From: JBKHHU01 sp046539045
GTDB taxonomy: Bacteria; Planctomycetota; Phycisphaerae; SM23-33
DNA length: 22,260 bases
Assembly: GCA_046539045.1 (NCBI GenBank)
Contig: JBKHHU010000038.1
Coordinates: forward strand, 1 to 22,260
Direction of reading: 5' to 3'
Shown here: one piece after another, positions 1-6,995 of the stretch
Layout of the letters: each line of letters starts with the position of its first letter
Position numbering within the stretch: position 1 is the first letter of the stretch
Made by a program: the position numbers and the translations under genes
The notes under the pieces: model-generated
What the model was told of the DNA's origin: nothing
What the model saw: only the letters and a program-made list of their open reading frames with translations
The model's database searches: none

Positions 1-320
1 TCGTCGTTCACAACCGGCTCAAGCAGCTTGTGCACTGCCTGGGCGTCGTACGTGTCGTCGCCGTCGACCATGACATAATACTCTGCCTCGACGCGTTCGA
101 GCATGCTCTCGATGACAAAGCCCTTGCCCTGCCTCGGCTCGCGGATCACCGTCGCACCTTCCTTGCGGGCGATCTCGGCTGTGCGGTCTGTGCTGCAGTT
201 GTCGAACACATAGATCCGCGCCTCGGGCAGCTGCTCGCGGAAGGCGCGCACCACCGTTGCGACGGTTGCTTCCTCGTCCCGGCAGGGGATAACCACGGCG
301 ATGTCCGGCGTCTGGGTCAT
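1..320 (-). CDS. Family 2 glycosyltransferase, N-terminal part (runs off left edge)
   Basis: Reading the minus strand from the ATG at 320 gives an open frame of about 106 residues to the edge with no stop. It opens with TPDIAVVIPCRDEEATVATV, the typical GT-A Rossmann beta-strand of family 2 glycosyltransferases. DNCSTDRTAEIA (about residues 40-51) follows, then the DxD-type motif MVDGDDTYD (about 85-93), which in this family binds the metal and the nucleotide-sugar. Proteins of this group transfer a sugar from UDP- or GDP-sugars, or from a sugar donor to a polyprenyl phosphate, at the cytoplasmic membrane. The spacing resembles dolichol-phosphate-mannose-synthase-like enzymes, but the C-terminus with any membrane helices is outside the window, so donor and acceptor cannot be named. 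A good promoter ends almost at the ATG, so the mRNA may be leaderless. Family call is firm; substrate unknown. Confidence 0.88.
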   Translation of the reverse strand, partial: MTQTPDIAVVIPCRDEEATVATVVRAFREQLPEARIYVFDNCSTDRTAEIARKEGATVIREPRQGKGFVIESMLERVEAEYYVMVDGDDTYDAQAVHKLLEPVVND

Positions 321-328
321 TGGTCCGA

Positions 329-357
329 ATGATACTCTCCATCGCCGGGTGTGCCAA
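329..357 (-). promoter_or_regulatory. Promoter for the glycosyltransferase gene
   Basis: On the minus strand, TTGGCA (352-357) and TATCAT (329-334) are separated by exactly 17 bases, and each matches the sigma-70 consensus at 5 of 6 positions. The expected start of transcription falls at about 321-323, one to three bases before the ATG at 320. This would give a leaderless or near-leaderless transcript. Confidence 0.5.
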
Positions 358-489
358 GAATCATTCGTGCCCGTATCGGTCGGGGCCTGCGATGGAGAAC
401 GGTCCAGCCGAATTGCACCCCGGAAATCAGAACTGCACGCGCCGGCAGAAGATCAGTCTTCCGAGGGGGCGGTCTGGGACCTGCAGGGC

Positions 490-535
490 TTTTCCCGCTT
501 GTCGGACGGGGTGGTTCCGCGGGATCGCGGGAAAA
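490..535. repeat. Inverted repeat between glycosyltransferase and TIGR03790 gene
   Basis: TTTTCCCGC (490-498) is a perfect inverted repeat of GCGGGAAAA (527-535), with a 28-base intervening stretch that can pair further in part (GGTTCCGCGGGATC). It lies just downstream of the intrinsic terminator of the minus-strand TIGR03790 gene. It could be a second, weaker transcription stop or an RNA-processing structure. No function is shown by sequence alone. The rest of 321-613 holds only the promoter and the terminator listed separately; I see no gene there. Confidence 0.35.
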
Positions 536-549
536 CCGCTGGCCGCGCG

Positions 550-587
550 AAAAATCAGCCGCCTCAACGCAAAACGCCGAGGCGGCT
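550..587 (-). terminator. Rho-independent terminator of the TIGR03790 gene
   Basis: A perfect 9-bp stem (AGCCGCCTC at 557-565 with GAGGCGGCT at 579-587) closes a 13-base loop. On the minus strand it is followed at once by TGATTTTT (five T residues, 550-554). It lies 26 bases past the stop codon at 614, the expected place for an intrinsic terminator. Confidence 0.75.
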
Positions 588-613
588 CAAATGTTGCCGA
601 ACGGAATGGAAAC

Positions 614-2320
614 CTAGTTCTTGGGTGCCAGCCCGGTCGGAAGCACCCGCTTGTTGATGGCGGGGTTTTTCTTGAACGGCCGGTAGAGCGGGTCGCCGAT
701 GAGCGTCATCCGCCAGCTGATGGTGGACGTGGTTCGCCAGTAGGTCTCGCCGAGGCTTTCGCCGGTCATCAGCAGCGGGAAGAAGTGCTCCGGCAGGGGG
801 AAGGAGCCCAGGTACGGCTCGTTGACCGCCCCGACGGTGGCGGCTACGCCGTTCTGGATCATCTTCGGGCACCATTCGTTGCTGTCGGCATCGCGCAGGT
901 GGCGGGCCTCGAAACTCGCGATATGCCAGCCGACCGAACCGCGATTCCAGATGAAGGCGGGGATGTACCGTCGCAGGCTGTACCAGCCGACGTAGAGGGC
1001 GGTATCGGGGCAGGAGCCCTTGCCGAACAGCTCCTTCTGCGTGTCGAGCTTGGTCTTGAACTTGGAATTCGCCTGCAGGAACGACGCGAGCTTCGTCAGG
1101 TGCACGTCATACTGCTTGGCGCGGGGGAGGCCGCCAGCATCGATGTAGAAGGTCCCGTCCAGTCCCTCCTCCTCTGCTTTGAGCGAGTCCTCGATCATTC
1201 GGCGGACGTCTTCTTTGCTCGGCCCGTCCAGGCGGCAGGCTTTCATGGTGCGGGCGGGCAGCTTGGCGAGCATGCGGGTGTTCTTGTAGTGGTGCGGGTT
1301 GGGCAGCATGCGTTCGATCTTGTACTTGTCGAACCACAGCAGCGCCAGCTCGCTGTCGACGGCGGCGTCGGCGTCCTTGAGCTTCTCACCGGATGTGTCG
1401 GTCGCGGACCCGCCGGTGCTCTTGGCGCCGTGGGAGGTCGCTTCATGGATGACCCCCAGCGCACCGTCCATTTCGCCGACCAATTCCAGACGCTTGCGCG
1501 CGATGTCCTCACCGGTTTTCCCCCGGAGGGCGTCCATGCGGCCCTCGAGTTTCTCCACCTCTTCTTTGAGTTCCTTGGCGAGGGCCGAACCGCTCTCGCG
1601 CCTCATCTGCAGAAACTGCAGCAGGCCGGCCTTGCCGCTCATGTTCAGGTAGAGCCCCATCAACTGCCGGCGCATGACCGCTTTCTTGCTCTTGTCCCCT
1701 TCCATCAGCAGGGCGGTCTGCTTCTGGCTCAGGACACGTCGCAGATCCTTCTTCAGCACGTCCAGCTTCATCAGGTTCTTGCTGGGATCGGTGACCTCGG
1801 TATCAAAGAGCTTCGTGACCGGTTCCAGCGGGCGGTCGGCGACGTTCGGGAACCGCTGTCCGATGGTCCCGGCCAGTTTGTAGTCGATCTGCAGCCGGAT
1901 GTGTGCCCGCTGCATCGCGATCTTGTGGAAGTTGCCCGTGGCTCCTGCCGGGGCGGTCGCCTGGGCGGCGCCCCCGCCGGCAGGGGCAGCGACGCGTACC
2001 GGCACGCCGTAGATCAGGCAGAGGAAGGTGGCTTTTTCCTTCAACCCCCGCTTGGTCAGCTCTTTCCGCAGCGGAGCGACGATCTGCGAAGCGTAGTCCT
2101 CGTAGGAGATCTGGTAAGCGGTGGTTGTCTTCAGGGCGATGAGGTTCTTCTCCGGAATCTTCCGACCCTTGACGTAGAGCTTGGCCAGCTCCATCGAATC
2201 CTCGGAATTGGCGTTGGCTACGACGATGACCTCCGCCGGCTCCAGAGCCAGAGCAACCCCGGGGAAAGCCAAGACCGCCAGAAGAACAAGTGCACTCACC
2301 AAAACCGTACAAGAACGCAT
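614..2320 (-). CDS. TIGR03790 family secreted protein with a long helical insertion
   Basis: 568 residues. Residues 1-26 form a signal peptide (hydrophobic LVSALVLLAVLAFPGVALA). The family start follows: VIVVANANSEDSMELAKLYV (31-50) and KIPEKNLIAL. The C-terminal half (436-550) carries the most recognisable signature: ALYVGWYSL, VGWHIASFEARHLRD, AATVGAVNEPYLG and ending MTLIGDPLYRPF. TIGR03790 is known from Planctomycetes, Verrucomicrobia and Acidobacteria and has no established function; its end resembles caspase/gingipain-like folds, which is my inference. From memory, family members are nearer 350 residues. The extra length lies around 115-340, which is charged, helical and low in complexity (Gly/Ala near 114-129, Gly/Ser/Thr near 302-310). 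ATG 2320 is chosen over upstream TTG 2545 because the signal peptide and a GAGGT site (2326-2330) sit there. Probably periplasmic or surface. Confidence 0.85.
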   Translation of the reverse strand: MRSCTVLVSALVLLAVLAFPGVALALEPAEVIVVANANSEDSMELAKLYVKGRKIPEKNLIALKTTTAYQISYEDYASQIVAPLRKELTKRGLKEKATFLCLIYGVPVRVAAPAGGGAAQATAPAGATGNFHKIAMQRAHIRLQIDYKLAGTIGQRFPNVADRPLEPVTKLFDTEVTDPSKNLMKLDVLKKDLRRVLSQKQTALLMEGDKSKKAVMRRQLMGLYLNMSGKAGLLQFLQMRRESGSALAKELKEEVEKLEGRMDALRGKTGEDIARKRLELVGEMDGALGVIHEATSHGAKSTGGSATDTSGEKLKDADAAVDSELALLWFDKYKIERMLPNPHHYKNTRMLAKLPARTMKACRLDGPSKEDVRRMIEDSLKAEEEGLDGTFYIDAGGLPRAKQYDVHLTKLASFLQANSKFKTKLDTQKELFGKGSCPDTALYVGWYSLRRYIPAFIWNRGSVGWHIASFEARHLRDADSNEWCPKMIQNGVAATVGAVNEPYLGSFPLPEHFFPLLMTGESLGETYWRTTSTISWRMTLIGDPLYRPFKKNPAINKRVLPTGLAPKN

Positions 2321-2425
2321 GCGATACCTCGCTGCAAGTTGAGTCCCTTTGTTGAACGCACGACGGAACCTGCTGGGCTCACGTCGCCTCGGCTGACGAT
2401 ATGGACACGCAGCCGACGGGAACGT

Positions 2426-2454
2426 ATGATAACCAATTGACCGGTCTGCTGCAA
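2426..2454 (-). promoter_or_regulatory. Probable promoter of the TIGR03790 gene
   Basis: On the minus strand, TTGCAG (2449-2454) is followed after 17 bases by TATCAT (2426-2431). The -10 is the same hexamer with the same spacing as in front of the glycosyltransferase. It predicts a leader of about 100 bases. It overlaps the plus-strand promoter for the divergent lipoprotein gene, so the two may compete. Confidence 0.42.
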
Positions 2455-2466
2455 AAACCGTATGTA
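2437..2466 (+). promoter_or_regulatory. Probable promoter of the lipoprotein hydrolase gene
   Basis: TTGACC (2437-2442) and TATGTA (2461-2466) are separated by 18 bases, giving a leader of about 60 bases before the ATG at 2533. It lies in the 212-base divergent region and physically overlaps the candidate promoter for the opposite gene. Confidence 0.45.
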
Positions 2467-2532
2467 TCTGCTTTCGGCGAAACAGCGGACCGACTTCACG
2501 GGACCTCCGGGCATGATGAGGGCGAAACCCAG

Positions 2533-3267
2533 ATGAGAAAGACAATCCTGCTGCTTCCCCTGGTGCTGTTTCTGGCTGGTTGTCCGGTGACCCAGCCGCA
2601 GGACACGCCGGTGGATGCGCAGAAACTCACGGTCCGAACTTCAGACGACGACTACTGGGTTTATGTTTCCAGCAATTACACCGCCAGCCGCTCCTGGCCG
2701 GTCGTGATCACATTGCACGGGACGCCCGGGTTCGACGGGGCCAAGGCCCAGATCCGCGCGTGGAAAGCGCTGGCGGAGAAGCACGGATTCATCGTGGCTG
2801 CCCCGGAGCTTTCCAGCGTGCAGGGGATTCTTCCGGTGCTCCAAAACTCCCGGCAGAATGCTCTGCGCAAAGACGATACGACGATCCTGGCCGTGCTGGA
2901 CGATCTGGGCAGGAAGTACAACATCAACAGAGACAACGTCTTGCTGACCGGTTTCTCCGCCGGCGGTTACCCACTGTACTATACCGGTCTCAGCCATCCG
3001 GAACGGTTTTCCGCGCTGGTTGCCCGGGCGTGCAACTTCGACAAAGACACGATCGACCACATTCCGATCACCGACGAGACCAGGAGCAAGCCGATTCTCA
3101 TCTTCTGGGGAAAAGACGATTTCCGGGAGATCCGCCGGGACGGATGGGCGGCTTTTCGCTACCTGCGACTGCGCTACTGTCGTGGGACGGAGAAGAAGGA
3201 GATCGACGGCGGGCACACGCGCCGGCCCGGGGTCGCCGCCCGCTGGTGGCTGGACCAGACGCGCTGA
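2533..3267 (+). CDS. Lipoprotein alpha/beta-hydrolase (esterase / PHB-depolymerase-like)
   Basis: 244 residues. Positively charged MRK, a hydrophobic stretch and the lipobox LAGC (Cys17) mark a lipoprotein exported and anchored by the lipoprotein pathway. The mature part has an alpha/beta-hydrolase order: the oxyanion-type LHGTPG (61-66), the nucleophile elbow GFSAG with Ser142 (140-144), an acid candidate in FWGKDD (Asp195/196), and a catalytic His candidate in GGHTRRP (His228). This layout matches secreted esterases of the polyhydroxybutyrate depolymerase/feruloyl esterase type, which cleave ester bonds outside the cytoplasm; the actual substrate is not evident. ATG 2533 is preferred over ATG 2401 in the same frame because the lipobox signal begins there, and GAGGG lies about ten bases upstream. 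The DUF123 gene starts 11 bases after the stop, suggesting co-transcription. Confidence 0.85.
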   Translation: MRKTILLLPLVLFLAGCPVTQPQDTPVDAQKLTVRTSDDDYWVYVSSNYTASRSWPVVITLHGTPGFDGAKAQIRAWKALAEKHGFIVAAPELSSVQGILPVLQNSRQNALRKDDTTILAVLDDLGRKYNINRDNVLLTGFSAGGYPLYYTGLSHPERFSALVARACNFDKDTIDHIPITDETRSKPILIFWGKDDFREIRRDGWAAFRYLRLRYCRGTEKKEIDGGHTRRPGVAARWWLDQTR

Positions 3268-3278
3268 CGGGGTCTTCG

Positions 3279-3635
3279 TTGGATTCAGGGATCTACATCC
3301 TGCTCATTGACGTGGCGGAGCCTTTCGCCACGGTGGCCGGGCGGCTGGGGGAGGTGCATTTTCGGCCGGGCTGGTATCTTTATGTAGGTTCTGCCCAGCG
3401 GAATCTCGGCGCCCGCATCGCACGACACGCCCGGGCGGACAAGCAGCTCCGCTGGCACATCGACTACCTGACCAGCCGGGCCGAGGTGGTCGGCGTCGTC
3501 GAGATCGAAGGCGGGAGAGACCGGGAATGCGAGGTGGCGGCGGAACTGGCGGAACGGTTCCAGCGCCCGATCCGACAGTTCGGCTCTTCCGATTGTCGGT
3601 GCGGAGGGCACCTGTTCTACACGCGGCAGCTCTGA
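3279..3635 (+). CDS. DUF123 / GIY-YIG family protein
   Basis: 118 residues from a TTG start. Motifs in order: GIY (4-6), GWYLYVGSA with YVG (35-37), Arg46, His50, WHIDYL with His60, CE (84-85), and the terminal SDCRCGGHLF with Cys106, Cys108 and His111. This is the DUF123 pattern, a GIY-YIG-related domain found alone or fused to endonuclease III in bacteria and archaea. The GIY-YIG fold implies nucleic-acid cleavage or binding, but the biochemical role of stand-alone DUF123 proteins is not settled. The frame stays open far upstream, inside the hydrolase gene. TTG 3279 is chosen because it gives the family's usual N-terminus and has a GGGG run six bases upstream. It ends 10 bases from the convergent DinB gene. 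Confidence 0.85.
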   Translation: MDSGIYILLIDVAEPFATVAGRLGEVHFRPGWYLYVGSAQRNLGARIARHARADKQLRWHIDYLTSRAEVVGVVEIEGGRDRECEVAAELAERFQRPIRQFGSSDCRCGGHLFYTRQL

Positions 3636-3645
3636 ATCGCCCGCG

Positions 3646-4218
3646 CTATGCCCAGTGCTGATCGGGCCAGCCGTGTCTGTCGGTCATGTCCAGCTTGCCC
3701 CGCAGCAGCCAGATCTGCCGGACGTGAGCTTGGGTGTGCATGGTGGTGCGGATGTAGGCGTCGGCCCGCGTGCGATCCGGGTAGTCCCGGAACCACTCGG
3801 TGTCGGCGGGCTTGCGCAGGTCATCTTCCGAGAGTGACTCCAGATGGTCCAGAGCGCGCCGGCGGGTCTGCCGGACCGATTCCATCAGTTCACCGCCTTC
3901 GGGCAGATTCCTCTCGCGTTGCCGGAGCAGGAGTTCCTTCGGTCCGTGCTTCCACACATCGTACCAGTCTGCCGATTCGACGACACCCTCGGCTCCCTGC
4001 ACACGCAGGCCGTACTCGCTGAGGTTCTCCAGACAGTGCATGGCCATCGAGCCGATGTTGTGCCTTCCGTCGATCGGCCGGGCCTGCCAGAGATGCTCCG
4101 GTTTGAGGTTCTGCAGACACTCTTCCAGAGCGGCGGTGCATTCGTCCAGGCCGATCCGGATCGTCTGCTTGAGGTCGGTGGCTTTGGCTGTCTGAAGTTC
4201 TCTGCCCTTGATTCCCAT
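3646..4218 (-). CDS. DinB-family protein (four-helix metal-binding)
   Basis: 190 residues. Three spaced histidines, His61 (MAMHCLENL) and His161/His165 (MHTQAHVRQI), match the metal-binding triad of the DinB/YfiT superfamily. Between them are amphipathic helices rich in Arg, Glu and Leu. Members include thiol transferases using bacillithiol or mycothiol and damage-induced proteins of unknown role; I cannot tell which applies. ATG 4218 is chosen over an in-frame upstream start at 4302 because AAGGAGA (4224-4230) sits five bases before it, one of the best ribosome sites in the window. Its neighbours are convergent (DUF123) and divergent (MFS transporter), so it is probably transcribed alone. 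The 143-base divergent gap shows no convincing -35/-10 pair in either direction. Confidence 0.82.
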   Translation of the reverse strand: MGIKGRELQTAKATDLKQTIRIGLDECTAALEECLQNLKPEHLWQARPIDGRHNIGSMAMHCLENLSEYGLRVQGAEGVVESADWYDVWKHGPKELLLRQRERNLPEGGELMESVRQTRRRALDHLESLSEDDLRKPADTEWFRDYPDRTRADAYIRTTMHTQAHVRQIWLLRGKLDMTDRHGWPDQHWA

Positions 4219-4361
4219 TCGGGTCTCCTTTCTATGTGCGGGCGATGCTATGGAATGGTCGTCGGCGGGGGCGGAAAAATCAAATCCGATTCGTGCCGGC
4301 ACTGGAGAACAAGTCGCCGATGCGGTAATTTCTTCTGCCGGTTGATGTTCGGAGACAGCCC

Positions 4362-5648
4362 ATGATCCGCCGATTCAGCCTGTACGGCTTTCTGAAAAAC
4401 CAGCAGTACTTCGAACCGTTCCTGATCCTGGCGTTTCTGGACAAGGGACTGAGTTTCTCCCAGATCGGGATCCTGATCGGGTTCCTCGCGATCTGCGTGA
4501 ACCTCATGGAAGTTCCGACCGGCGCGGTGGCCGACGTGGCGGGGCGGCGACGGTCGATGATGCTGAGTTTCTTTGCGTACATCGTCGCGTTCATCACGCT
4601 GGCGTTTGCGGACAGTTTCCTGTACCTGCTGCCGGGGATGTTCCTGTTCTCGATCGGCGAGGCGTTCCGCACCGGCACGCACAAGGCGATCATCTTCGCC
4701 TGGTTGGCCCATGAAGGCAGGGCGGACGAGAAGACCAAGGTGTACGGGTTCACCCGCTCGTGGAGCAAGATGGGTTCGGCTCTCAGCGCCGTCATCGCCC
4801 CGATTCTGGTCATCGCCTTCCGGGATTACTCGATCGTCTTCCTGGCGCCCATTCCGGCGTATATCGGAAACATCATCAACTTCGCGACGTACCCGAAATG
4901 GCTCGACGGAGAAACCGATGAGCACCACGGCGTAAGGCAGATGGCGGCGACGTTGTGGCGTTCGCTCCGGGAGGCGGTCAGTTCGCGGGATTTGCGGAGG
5001 CTCTTTGTGGAGTCGATGGGTTTCGAGGGCGTCTTCAAGGTGTCCAAGGATTACATCCAGCCGGTAGCGGCAACGATGGCGGTCGGGGCGGCAGCGATGA
5101 TTCCGCTCTTCGCGGAGATGGGTGATGAGTTGCAGCGCAAGGCGCTGGTCGTGGGCGTGGTGTACTGCGTGTTGTACCTGATCAGCAGTTACGCTTCGCG
5201 ACACGCTCACTCGGTGGTGAAGCTGACCGGTTCGGAGCCGAAGGCGGCGAAGCTGCTGTGGGTGCTGGATTTCGTGACGTTCGGCCTGCTGACCGCGGGC
5301 GTGTTGCTGAACTGGTCGGCGGTGGTGATTGCGGCGTTTGTGGTGCTGGCGATTCTGCAGAATTTCTGGCGGCCGGTGCTGGTCAGCCGGTTTGCGGACC
5401 TGTCGAATCCGGAGCGGACGGCGACGATTCTGAGCGTGGAATCGCAGGGCAAGACGCTGTTTGCCGCAGTCGCTGCTCCGTTGCTGGGGCTGGCGGTGGA
5501 TGCAATGATCGGCTGGCACGAGCCGTGGCGTTTCCTGCCGGTCGGGCTGCTGGGGCTGGTGGTGGCAGGGGGCATCCTGCTGACGCAGCGGAAGGCGGCG
5601 CGACCGGCCGATTCGGAGGATGCCTCGGACCGTCGGGAACATACATGA
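4362..5648 (+). CDS. MFS transporter
   Basis: 428 residues made mostly of hydrophobic helices, in two halves of about six each with a hydrophilic central stretch around residues 185-225 (GETDEHHGVRQM and after). Between the second and third helices lies GAVADVAGRRRSMM, the major facilitator motif A (GxxxDxxGRR). The N-terminal FLKNQQYFEPFLILAFLDKG and early VPTGAVAD resemble drug-efflux or uncharacterised MFS members that begin with 'F..P....L...G.S..QIG'. It should be a secondary, ion-coupled transporter in the inner membrane; the substrate cannot be read from the sequence. A GGAG site (4351-4354) sits seven bases before the ATG. The next gene has its own promoter, so this looks monocistronic. 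Confidence 0.88.
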   Translation: MIRRFSLYGFLKNQQYFEPFLILAFLDKGLSFSQIGILIGFLAICVNLMEVPTGAVADVAGRRRSMMLSFFAYIVAFITLAFADSFLYLLPGMFLFSIGEAFRTGTHKAIIFAWLAHEGRADEKTKVYGFTRSWSKMGSALSAVIAPILVIAFRDYSIVFLAPIPAYIGNIINFATYPKWLDGETDEHHGVRQMAATLWRSLREAVSSRDLRRLFVESMGFEGVFKVSKDYIQPVAATMAVGAAAMIPLFAEMGDELQRKALVVGVVYCVLYLISSYASRHAHSVVKLTGSEPKAAKLLWVLDFVTFGLLTAGVLLNWSAVVIAAFVVLAILQNFWRPVLVSRFADLSNPERTATILSVESQGKTLFAAVAAPLLGLAVDAMIGWHEPWRFLPVGLLGLVVAGGILLTQRKAARPADSEDASDRREHT

Positions 5649-5690
5649 GCAAACGCGACGGGATCGGGCTGGTCGGCGCCACATACACTC

Positions 5691-5719
5691 TTGCCCGATT
5701 CGGCGGGGCTCGCTACACT
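5691..5719 (+). promoter_or_regulatory. Promoter of the LeuB-type dehydrogenase gene
   Basis: TTGCCC (5691-5696), a 17-base spacer and TACACT (5714-5719). The leader would be about 50 bases, ending in GAGGAAAGG and the ATG at 5775. The same -10 hexamer and spacing recur in front of the transglutaminase gene at 10492-10520. Confidence 0.55.
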
Positions 5720-5774
5720 AAGCGGCTTGATTTGACACCGAGCAACCCGAGTTGCATGAGGAAAGGCAAACCGC

Positions 5775-6875
5775 ATGAAGATTGCAGTGATTGGTGGCGA
5801 CGGAACCGGCCCGGAAGTGGTCGACGAGGGCCTGAAGGTTCTCGATGCCGTCGCGAAGAAGGTCGGTCTGGAGTACACGACCGAGGATTTCAATGTCAGT
5901 GGCGACAGGTACCTGGACCGCGGTGGCGATCCGACCAAGCCGAGCATCGAGGTCATCAGTGACGAGGAGATCGAGAAGTTCAAGGAGTTCGACGCGATCT
6001 TCCTCGGCGCCATCGGCCACCCGGACATCGCCCCGGGCATTCTGGAAAAGGGCCTGCTGCTCAAGAGCCGCTTCGGCCTGGATCAGTACATCAACCTGCG
6101 TCCGGTGAAGCTGTATCCCGGCGTGCCGACCCCGCTGGCGGACAAGGGCCCGGAGGACATCGACTTCGTCGTCGTCCGTGAAAACACCGAGGGCATCTAC
6201 ACCGGTATGGGCGGCGTGCAGTACAAGGGCACCCCGCAGGAAGTCTCCACGCAGACCAACTGCACCACCTACTTCGGTGCGGCCCGCGCCTGTCGGTATG
6301 CGTTCGAAATCGCCCGCAAGCGCAACAAGAAGAAAATGGTCACGCTGGTCCACAAGGTCAACGTGCTGACCTTCGTCGGTCAGACCTGGGAGCAGGCTTT
6401 CTATGACGTGGCCAAGGAATACCCGGACATCAAGACCGACTACAACCACGTCGACGCCGCCTGCATGTGGTTCGTCAAGAACCCCGAGTACTATGACGTC
6501 GTCGTGACCGACAACATCTTCGGCGACATCATCACCGACCTGGGCGCGATGATCCAGGGCGGCATGGGCATCGCTGCCGGCGGGAACATCAATCCCAACG
6601 GCACCAGCATGTTCGAGCCCATCGGTGGCTCGGCTCCGAAGTACACCGGCAAGAACGTCATCAACCCGATGGCTGCCATCGGCGCGCTGGCGATGCTCCT
6701 GCAGGAGACCGGTCGAAACAAGGGCGACGACAAGGCCGTCAAGGCCGGCGACATCGTCGAAAAGGCCATCGCCAGAATGTGTCCGATGATGGAAACCCAG
6801 TCGGCCGGGCGGATGGGCTTCAGCACCAGCGAAGTCGGCGACAAAATGGTCGAACTCGTCAACGAGACCGACTGA
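5775..6875 (+). CDS. Isopropylmalate/isocitrate-family dehydrogenase (LeuB-like)
   Basis: 366 residues, the full length for this family. It starts MKIAVIGGDGTGPEVVDEGL and carries the beta-decarboxylating dehydrogenase signature: NLRP (Arg109), VVRENTEG (Arg135) with Tyr142, the catalytic Lys194 (LVHKVNV), Asp227 (HVDAA) and the metal aspartates in DNIFGDIITDLGA (Asp251, Asp255). The overall pattern (GLLLKSRFGLDQYINLRPVK, YPGV) is nearest to the actinobacterial type of 3-isopropylmalate dehydrogenase. That enzyme oxidises and decarboxylates 3-isopropylmalate in leucine synthesis in the cytoplasm. Oddly, the cofactor loop is GGSAPKYTG (284-292), where LeuB usually has HGSAPDIAG; the Lys289-Tyr290 pair is the NADP mark of E. 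coli isocitrate dehydrogenase. Substrate and cofactor are therefore uncertain. A GAGGAAAGG site precedes the ATG. No other leucine gene is in view. Confidence 0.87.
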   Translation: MKIAVIGGDGTGPEVVDEGLKVLDAVAKKVGLEYTTEDFNVSGDRYLDRGGDPTKPSIEVISDEEIEKFKEFDAIFLGAIGHPDIAPGILEKGLLLKSRFGLDQYINLRPVKLYPGVPTPLADKGPEDIDFVVVRENTEGIYTGMGGVQYKGTPQEVSTQTNCTTYFGAARACRYAFEIARKRNKKKMVTLVHKVNVLTFVGQTWEQAFYDVAKEYPDIKTDYNHVDAACMWFVKNPEYYDVVVTDNIFGDIITDLGAMIQGGMGIAAGGNINPNGTSMFEPIGGSAPKYTGKNVINPMAAIGALAMLLQETGRNKGDDKAVKAGDIVEKAIARMCPMMETQSAGRMGFSTSEVGDKMVELVNETD

Positions 6876-6926
6876 GTGAGTTGGAATGCGGCGGGCTCTT
6901 TGAGCTTGCCGAGATGATAGCCAATG

Positions 6927-6963
6927 GGATGGCGGGTCAGGAGACCCGCCATCCTCTTTTCTT
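6927..6963 (+). terminator. Strong terminator after the LeuB-like gene
   Basis: A perfect 12-bp stem (GGATGGCGGGTC at 6927-6938 with GACCCGCCATCC at 6943-6954) and a four-base loop, followed by TCTTTTCTT. It is canonical for plus-strand transcripts ending at 6875. The minus-strand TatD gene ends at 6996, and on that strand the hairpin lacks a T tract, so any effect there is less sure. Confidence 0.8.
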
Positions 6964-6995
6964 GGGGCAAAGGCGGCGGTCGGTCGGGGCAGCGT

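Noticed and set aside
320..2440. Very long plus-strand open frame of about 700 codons
   Set aside because: It is antisense to the TIGR03790 gene, has no family motifs, and arises from high G+C at third codon positions.
2580..3278. Upstream extension of the DUF123 frame, giving an apparent 351-residue protein
   Set aside because: This part overlaps the lipoprotein hydrolase in another frame and is Arg/Gly/Pro-rich without motifs; the real domain begins at 3279.
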